A stretch of DNA of 64,000 nt, taken from positions 124,001 through 188,000 of the forward strand of contig NZ_PVTD01000007.1 in the NCBI RefSeq assembly GCF_003003255.1. Reading direction: 5' to 3'. The translations under genes and the position numbers were made by a program. Below the pieces are notes generated by a model that was not told where the DNA came from, did not search any database, and was given only the letters and a program-made list of their open reading frames with translations. Below, in pieces: positions 60,217 through 64,000 of this stretch (positions within the stretch are counted from its first letter, which is position 1; each line of letters starts with the position of its first letter). The DNA comes from Aliiruegeria haliotis (GTDB lineage: Bacteria; Pseudomonadota; Alphaproteobacteria; Rhodobacterales; Rhodobacteraceae).

Positions 60217-61251
60217 ATGACCACAGGCCCAAGACTGAGCAACGCCAGCCGTGCCCGCATGCAGGCCCGAGCCCGCTTCCTCGAAGACAACAAGGACAGG
60301 CTGGCAATCGACGGCGATGTCCACCCAACGCCCCCCGCGCTTGTCCCAGCCGACATGGCCGCGCGCATGGACGCAGACCCGAACTACTTCCATGGCCATC
60401 CGCTGCTCTCAGGTACATTCCTCGAGAATCTTGACCTCGCGGGGCTCGATATGGCGCTCTGCTGGCAGAACCCCTCCACCGTGATCTACACCGACGATCT
60501 CGAAACCAATACCGACGCCCTGCGCAACTCCAACGAGGCGATTGCTGCGCTGGCCGACGCCTACCCCGAGCGCGTCATCCCCGCGGGCTGGACGGATCCG
60601 AAGGCGCTCGGCGTGGCCAATGCCATCGCCATCGCCCGCCACTGCGTCGAGACCCTCGCGATGCCCGTGGTCAAGATGAACCCGGCGCAGAACGCCTACC
60701 CGATCGACGACCCGATGGTGCTGGAGACGCTCGACGAAATCGTCGCCATGGGCGCGATCCCCGCCTTCCACTTCGGCGCCGATACCGAGTTCACCCCGAC
60801 AGAAGGTCTTGTCAGTGTCGCCGCGCGCCACCCCGATCACCCGGTCATTGCTGTCCACATGGGCGGTGGTGGGGCGCATTTCGTCGTCGCGGAGGAAACC
60901 TACCAGACGGCCCGCGCCGCCGGCCTGGAGAACCCCAATATCTTCTACATCCTCAGCGCCAAGCGCGACGTTCACATGGTCAGTGATCTGATCACCTACG
61001 CCGCCGCCGGCGATCCCTCCTGCCGCAACATTGCGCTCGGCAGCGATGCGCCCTATGGCGACATGCTGTTCCAGTTCTCCGGCTTCCGCGCCTTGTTCGA
61101 TGCCTTCGCCGGGGCCAGCTACCCCGAACAGCGCCTGGCACAGAACCCGGCCCTGTTCGACCCGGCCACCGTCCAGGGCTTCATGGGCCGCAACATGGCA
61201 GAGCTTGTCGCCAACGCCTACGGGCGCATCGTGGAAAGGGCTGCCGCATGA
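60217..61251 (+). CDS. Amidohydrolase family protein (Amidohydro_2-like)
   Basis: This 344-aa TIM-barrel hydrolase starts at the ATG at 60217, where AGGAGGA is the ribosome site. Metal-site clues are LAIDGDVHPTPPAL near residue 30 (a D-x-H variant of the HxH motif), PAFHFGADTEF near 190, VIAVHMGGGGAHFVV near 215, and IALGSDAPYGDML near 275, the distal Asp. The pattern resembles amidohydrolase-2 enzymes that decarboxylate or hydrolyse aromatic or cyclic acids. It overlaps the TRAP small permease by 4 bp (ATGA), so enzyme and importer are one operon. The substrate is presumably a small carboxylate brought in by the TRAP system. Confidence 0.87.
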   Translation: MTTGPRLSNASRARMQARARFLEDNKDRLAIDGDVHPTPPALVPADMAARMDADPNYFHGHPLLSGTFLENLDLAGLDMALCWQNPSTVIYTDDLETNTDALRNSNEAIAALADAYPERVIPAGWTDPKALGVANAIAIARHCVETLAMPVVKMNPAQNAYPIDDPMVLETLDEIVAMGAIPAFHFGADTEFTPTEGLVSVAARHPDHPVIAVHMGGGGAHFVVAEETYQTARAAGLENPNIFYILSAKRDVHMVSDLITYAAAGDPSCRNIALGSDAPYGDMLFQFSGFRALFDAFAGASYPEQRLAQNPALFDPATVQGFMGRNMAELVANAYGRIVERAAA

Positions 61252-61742
61252 CAGCGGTGCTAGAGCGGACCTCAAGGGCGCTGATCGCCGTCACTGATGC
61301 ACTGGTGGCGCTCATCGCAGGCGGATTCACCTGCCTGCTGATCATCGCAGTTATCTCCCGCTACGTCTTTGATTTCTCTATCGTTACCGGGGTGGAGCTC
61401 ACCCGCATCGCCTTCGTCTGGAGTTGCTTTCTCGCCGCCGCAAACGCAGTGGCCCGCGCCCGGCACATCCGCGTAACAATCCTGCGGGACCTGCTCCCCG
61501 AAGGCGGTGTCGCCGCAGTGAACACCTTCGTGCGCCTGATCACGCTGGCCTTCGCCACCGCGATGATCTGGTACGGCAGCCAGCTCTGCCTGAAGGTCCT
61601 GCCCACCTACTTCCCGGCCCTGCAAATCTCACAGGTCTGGCTCTACCTCGCCCTGCCGATCTCCGGCTGCCTGATCGCCTACCACTCGCTGGCGCAGCTG
61701 ATCGGCGTGACGGACACGTGGGAAACGGAGAAACCGGCATGA
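61248..61742 (+). CDS. TRAP transporter small permease (DctQ family)
   Basis: This 164-aa inner-membrane protein has four hydrophobic segments (about residues 12-40, 52-70, 90-108 and 130-150). It carries DctQ marks such as VISRYVFDFSIVTGVELTRIAFVWSCFLAAANAVARARHIRV in the first half. It overlaps the amidohydrolase stop by 4 bp and the large permease start by 4 bp. It acts with the large permease in sodium-driven solute uptake. Internal sequence gives no clue to substrate. Confidence 0.93.
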   Translation: MTAVLERTSRALIAVTDALVALIAGGFTCLLIIAVISRYVFDFSIVTGVELTRIAFVWSCFLAAANAVARARHIRVTILRDLLPEGGVAAVNTFVRLITLAFATAMIWYGSQLCLKVLPTYFPALQISQVWLYLALPISGCLIAYHSLAQLIGVTDTWETEKPA

Positions 61743-63019
61743 TTCTCGCGATCGCCCTACTGTTTGCCGTCCTCACGCTGATCAGCACCCCCATCGCCAT
61801 CGGCATCGGCATCTCGGTCGCAATCGGCCTTGCCGCCTTCAGCCCGTTTCCGGCGATCATCCTGTTCCAGAAGATGGTAACGGGGATCGACAGCTTTGTG
61901 CTCGTCGCCATCCCGCTGTTCATCCTGATGGGCAACCTGATGAACTCCGGCGGCATCACGGACCGGATCTTTGCTTTCATGCGGTCGATGCTCGGCCACA
62001 AACGTGCCGGGCTCGCGCAGGCCAATGTCGGCGCCTCGCTGATCTTCTCCGGCATGTCCGGCTCCGCCGTTGCCGATGCCGCCGGGCTCGGCGCGGTAGA
62101 GATCAAGGCGATGAAAGACCAGGGCTATGATGCCGGCTTCTCCGCCGCCGTGACCACAGCCTCCTCCGCCATCGGCCCGATCATCCCGCCCTCGATCCCC
62201 TTCGTGCTCTACGGCGCGATTGCCGAGGTCTCCGTTGGCCAACTCTTCATGGCAGGCATTATACCCGGCCTGCTGCTCGCCCTGTCCATCTCCCTCATGA
62301 TTGCATTCATGGGCCGGGGCGAGCGTTTTCCCCGTGATGCCCGCGTGCCGTGGTCGGTGCGCTGGCATCATTTCCGCCGCGCCGCGCTGTCAATGGCCAC
62401 GCCGGCCGTGGTACTCGTCGGCATCATCGGCGGCGTGTTCACGCCCACCGAGGCCGGCGCCATCGGGGCCGCCTACGCGCTTATCCTCAGCCTGCTCGTC
62501 TATCGAACCGTGCGGGTGCGGGACCTGCCCCGCATCCTCGTGGAAACGATGACAACCGCCGCCATCGTCACGTTTATCATCTCGACGGTTTCGGGCTTCT
62601 CCTGGGTGCTCGCCGTGAGCAAGGCCGGCGACGCTTTCGTGGACGGCATCACCTCGCTCACCTCGAACCCGGTGATGATCCTGCTGCTGATCAACGTCGG
62701 CCTGCTGGTGATCGGCGCGCTGATCGAGGCTGGTGCGGTGCTCATCCTGATGACGCCGATCCTGCTGCCCCTGGCTGTCACCATCGGCGTTGACCCGGTC
62801 CACTTCGGCGCGATCATGGTGCTGAACCTGATGATCGGCGTCGCCACCCCGCCCGTGGGAATGAGCCTCTTCGTTGCCTCCCACGTGGCCGACATCCCCA
62901 TTGAGCGGCTGATGCGCGCCGTTCTCCCCTTTCTGGTCCCGCTGTTCGCCGCGCTCGCCATCGTCACCTATTCGCCCGGTCTGGTCATGTGGCTGCCGCG
63001 GCTCGTCTTTGCAAACTGA
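61739..63019 (+). CDS. TRAP transporter large permease (DctM family)
   Basis: This 426-aa membrane protein of the DctM/ion-transporter superfamily has about twelve helices. The start at 61739 overlaps the DctQ stop by 4 bp. Diagnostic segments are FVLVAIPLFILMGNLMNSGGITDRIFAF, GASLIFSGMSGSAVADAAGLG (near residue 100), IGPIIPPSIPFVLYGAIAEVSVGQLFMAG, and GVATPPVGMSLFVASHVADIP near 375. It forms the transport channel that accepts substrate from the DctP protein encoded next. A small stem-loop lies in the gap after its stop. Confidence 0.95.
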   Translation: MILAIALLFAVLTLISTPIAIGIGISVAIGLAAFSPFPAIILFQKMVTGIDSFVLVAIPLFILMGNLMNSGGITDRIFAFMRSMLGHKRAGLAQANVGASLIFSGMSGSAVADAAGLGAVEIKAMKDQGYDAGFSAAVTTASSAIGPIIPPSIPFVLYGAIAEVSVGQLFMAGIIPGLLLALSISLMIAFMGRGERFPRDARVPWSVRWHHFRRAALSMATPAVVLVGIIGGVFTPTEAGAIGAAYALILSLLVYRTVRVRDLPRILVETMTTAAIVTFIISTVSGFSWVLAVSKAGDAFVDGITSLTSNPVMILLLINVGLLVIGALIEAGAVLILMTPILLPLAVTIGVDPVHFGAIMVLNLMIGVATPPVGMSLFVASHVADIPIERLMRAVLPFLVPLFAALAIVTYSPGLVMWLPRLVFAN

Positions 63020-63021
63020 AT

Positions 63022-63039
63022 GCCCCGGAGGAGTGGGGC
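63022..63039 (+). other. Intercistronic stem-loop between dctM and dctP
   Basis: GCCCC pairs with GGGGC across an 8-nt loop in the 38-bp gap, ahead of the GAGGAGG ribosome site of the binding-protein gene. Such hairpins often stabilise mRNA so that the binding protein is made in excess; that role is inferred here. Confidence 0.45.
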
Positions 63040-63057
63040 GCACCTGAGGAGGATCCT

Positions 63058-64000
63058 ATGAAACAAGTAACCTGCCGGCTTTTGGCCAGCGTCGCCACGG
63101 CTGCCGTTCTTTCCAGCCCCGCCCTTGCCGTAGATCTCAAGATCGGGCACGGCCACACCGAGAGCCACAGCTTCCACCTCGCCATGGAAAAGATGGCCGA
63201 ACTGCTGGAAGAGAAAGCCCCCGGCGCGTTCGACGTCGAGATCTTCGCCAACGCCCAGCTTGGCTCCGAACGCGAGATGCAGGAGCAGCTCACGCTCGGC
63301 ACCCTTGAGCTGACCGTGACAGGCGTGCTCGGCGTCTACGAGCCGAAACTCGCGCTTCTGGAACTGCCCTTCCTTTTCCGCGACCGCGATCACGTCCGCG
63401 CCGCGCAGGACAGCGAGGCCGTCGCCTCCCTCGTCGCCACCCTGCCGCCGAAGGGCCTGCGCCTGATCGGTTTCGTCGAAAACGGCTTCCGCAACATCAC
63501 CAACAATGCCACCGCCGTGACCGCGCCGTCGGATGTCGACGGGCTGAAGATCCGCACCCCGGAAAACCAGGCCCAAATCGAGACCTTCAAGGCGCTTGGC
63601 GCTCAGCCCACGCCGATGCCCTTCTCCGAGCTCTACGCAGCGCTGCGCCAAGGCGTCGTTGATGGCCAAGAAAACCCCCTGCAGAACATCTATGACGGCA
63701 AGCTTTTCGAAGTGCAGAAGCACCTCGCGATGACCGGCCACATCTACAACTCGGCCTATATCGTCGTCTCTGAATCCTTCTACCAGGGCCTATCGGATGA
63801 TGACCGCGCCGCGCTGGACGCCGCCGCCGTCGAAGCCGGCAACTGGCAGATGCAGATGCTGGCGGACAAGGACAGCGAGCTTCTGGGCAAACTGAAAGAG
63901 GCCGGTATGGAAGTGACAGAGCCCGAAAAGGCCGCCTTCCTCGACGCCACCGCCCCAGCCTACGACGTGTTCTACAGCCAGTATGGCGAGGACGCCAAGG
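63058..64000 (+). CDS. TRAP transporter substrate-binding protein (DctP family), 3' end cut by window
   Basis: This frame is open to the end of the window (314 codons visible). It starts at the ATG at 63058 with GAGGAGG just upstream. The signal peptide is MKQVTCRLLASVATAAVLSS, cut near PALA. The mature protein shows DctP landmarks: IGHGHTESHSFHLAMEKMAEL, AQLGSEREMQEQLTLGTLEL, FLFRDRDHVRAAQ, and the carboxylate-binding Arg in GLKIRTPENQAQIETFKALGAQPTPMPFSELYAALRQGVVDGQENPLQNIYDGK. It is a periplasmic receptor, probably for an organic acid. The last 10-20 residues are missing. Confidence 0.94.
   Translation, partial: MKQVTCRLLASVATAAVLSSPALAVDLKIGHGHTESHSFHLAMEKMAELLEEKAPGAFDVEIFANAQLGSEREMQEQLTLGTLELTVTGVLGVYEPKLALLELPFLFRDRDHVRAAQDSEAVASLVATLPPKGLRLIGFVENGFRNITNNATAVTAPSDVDGLKIRTPENQAQIETFKALGAQPTPMPFSELYAALRQGVVDGQENPLQNIYDGKLFEVQKHLAMTGHIYNSAYIVVSESFYQGLSDDDRAALDAAAVEAGNWQMQMLADKDSELLGKLKEAGMEVTEPEKAAFLDATAPAYDVFYSQYGEDAK

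Noticed and set aside
1-64000. tRNA, rRNA, CRISPR arrays, phage integrase or plasmid replication genes
   Set aside because: Reading both strands I found no cloverleaf with CCA-type ends, no regularly spaced repeats, and no integrase, RepA/B/C or ParA motifs.

Overview
The window looks like an accessory replicon or island from a GC-rich alphaproteobacterium, most likely Rhodobacteraceae (Roseobacter group). The indications are codon and base composition, a TRAP transporter, a DUF1127 protein, a small secreted-protein family common in Rhodobacterales, and many sugar-acid and purine catabolic modules. This placement comes from family knowledge, not a database search. No rRNA, tRNA, CRISPR array, replication origin or integrase was recognised.

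Layout. 1-1509: two small unknown proteins and an SMP-30-type lactonase. 1516-3250: decayed IS6, histidine-phosphatase and IS3 pieces. 3451-10147: a tight seven-gene minus-strand operon. It encodes an L-gulonate-3-dehydrogenase-like enzyme, a BKACE enzyme, an SMP-30 lactonase, an SDR, and a xylose-type ABC importer. A divergent LacI regulator (10455-11483) faces it across two identical 13-bp operators. 12654-17663: a DUF1127 protein, a Tat-exported nitroreductase-like protein, a GNAT, an EgtE-like PLP lyase and a small protein, with a divergent GlxA-type regulator. 19096-26896: an allene-oxide-cyclase-like secreted protein, a 54-aa secreted peptide, a MauG-like diheme peroxidase and a homocysteine methyltransferase. 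These face a 1428-aa chimeric regulator.

27006-37740: an IS5 remnant, a secreted amidohydrolase, an IS6 scrap, an RND efflux pump with its adaptor, and a cation-antiporter pseudogene abutting another IS6 remnant. 38063-46857: a complete purine module (guanine deaminase, NCS2 permease, XdhC, XdhB, XdhA) with a divergent LysR regulator and a long perfect inverted repeat between them. 46871-47675: the best-preserved IS6 element, with both ends visible but a frameshifted transposase. 48140-52401: a decaying locus of lysozyme-inhibitor-like envelope proteins, broken by nonsense codons, frameshifts and a G11 tract. 53021-56598: an aldehyde dehydrogenase, an SDR and an AraC regulator. 56691-59144: further IS6 and IS3 debris. 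59223-64000: a LysR regulator divergent from an amidohydrolase and a TRAP transporter, whose binding protein runs off the window.

The pattern is compact catabolic modules, most with their own divergent regulator, separated by 0.3-1.5 kb of degenerate mobile-element sequence. The most promising candidates for new biology are the BKACE-containing sugar operon, the MauG/small-peptide cassette with its repeated hairpin plus poly-C leaders, and the Tat-nitroreductase/PLP-lyase operon.
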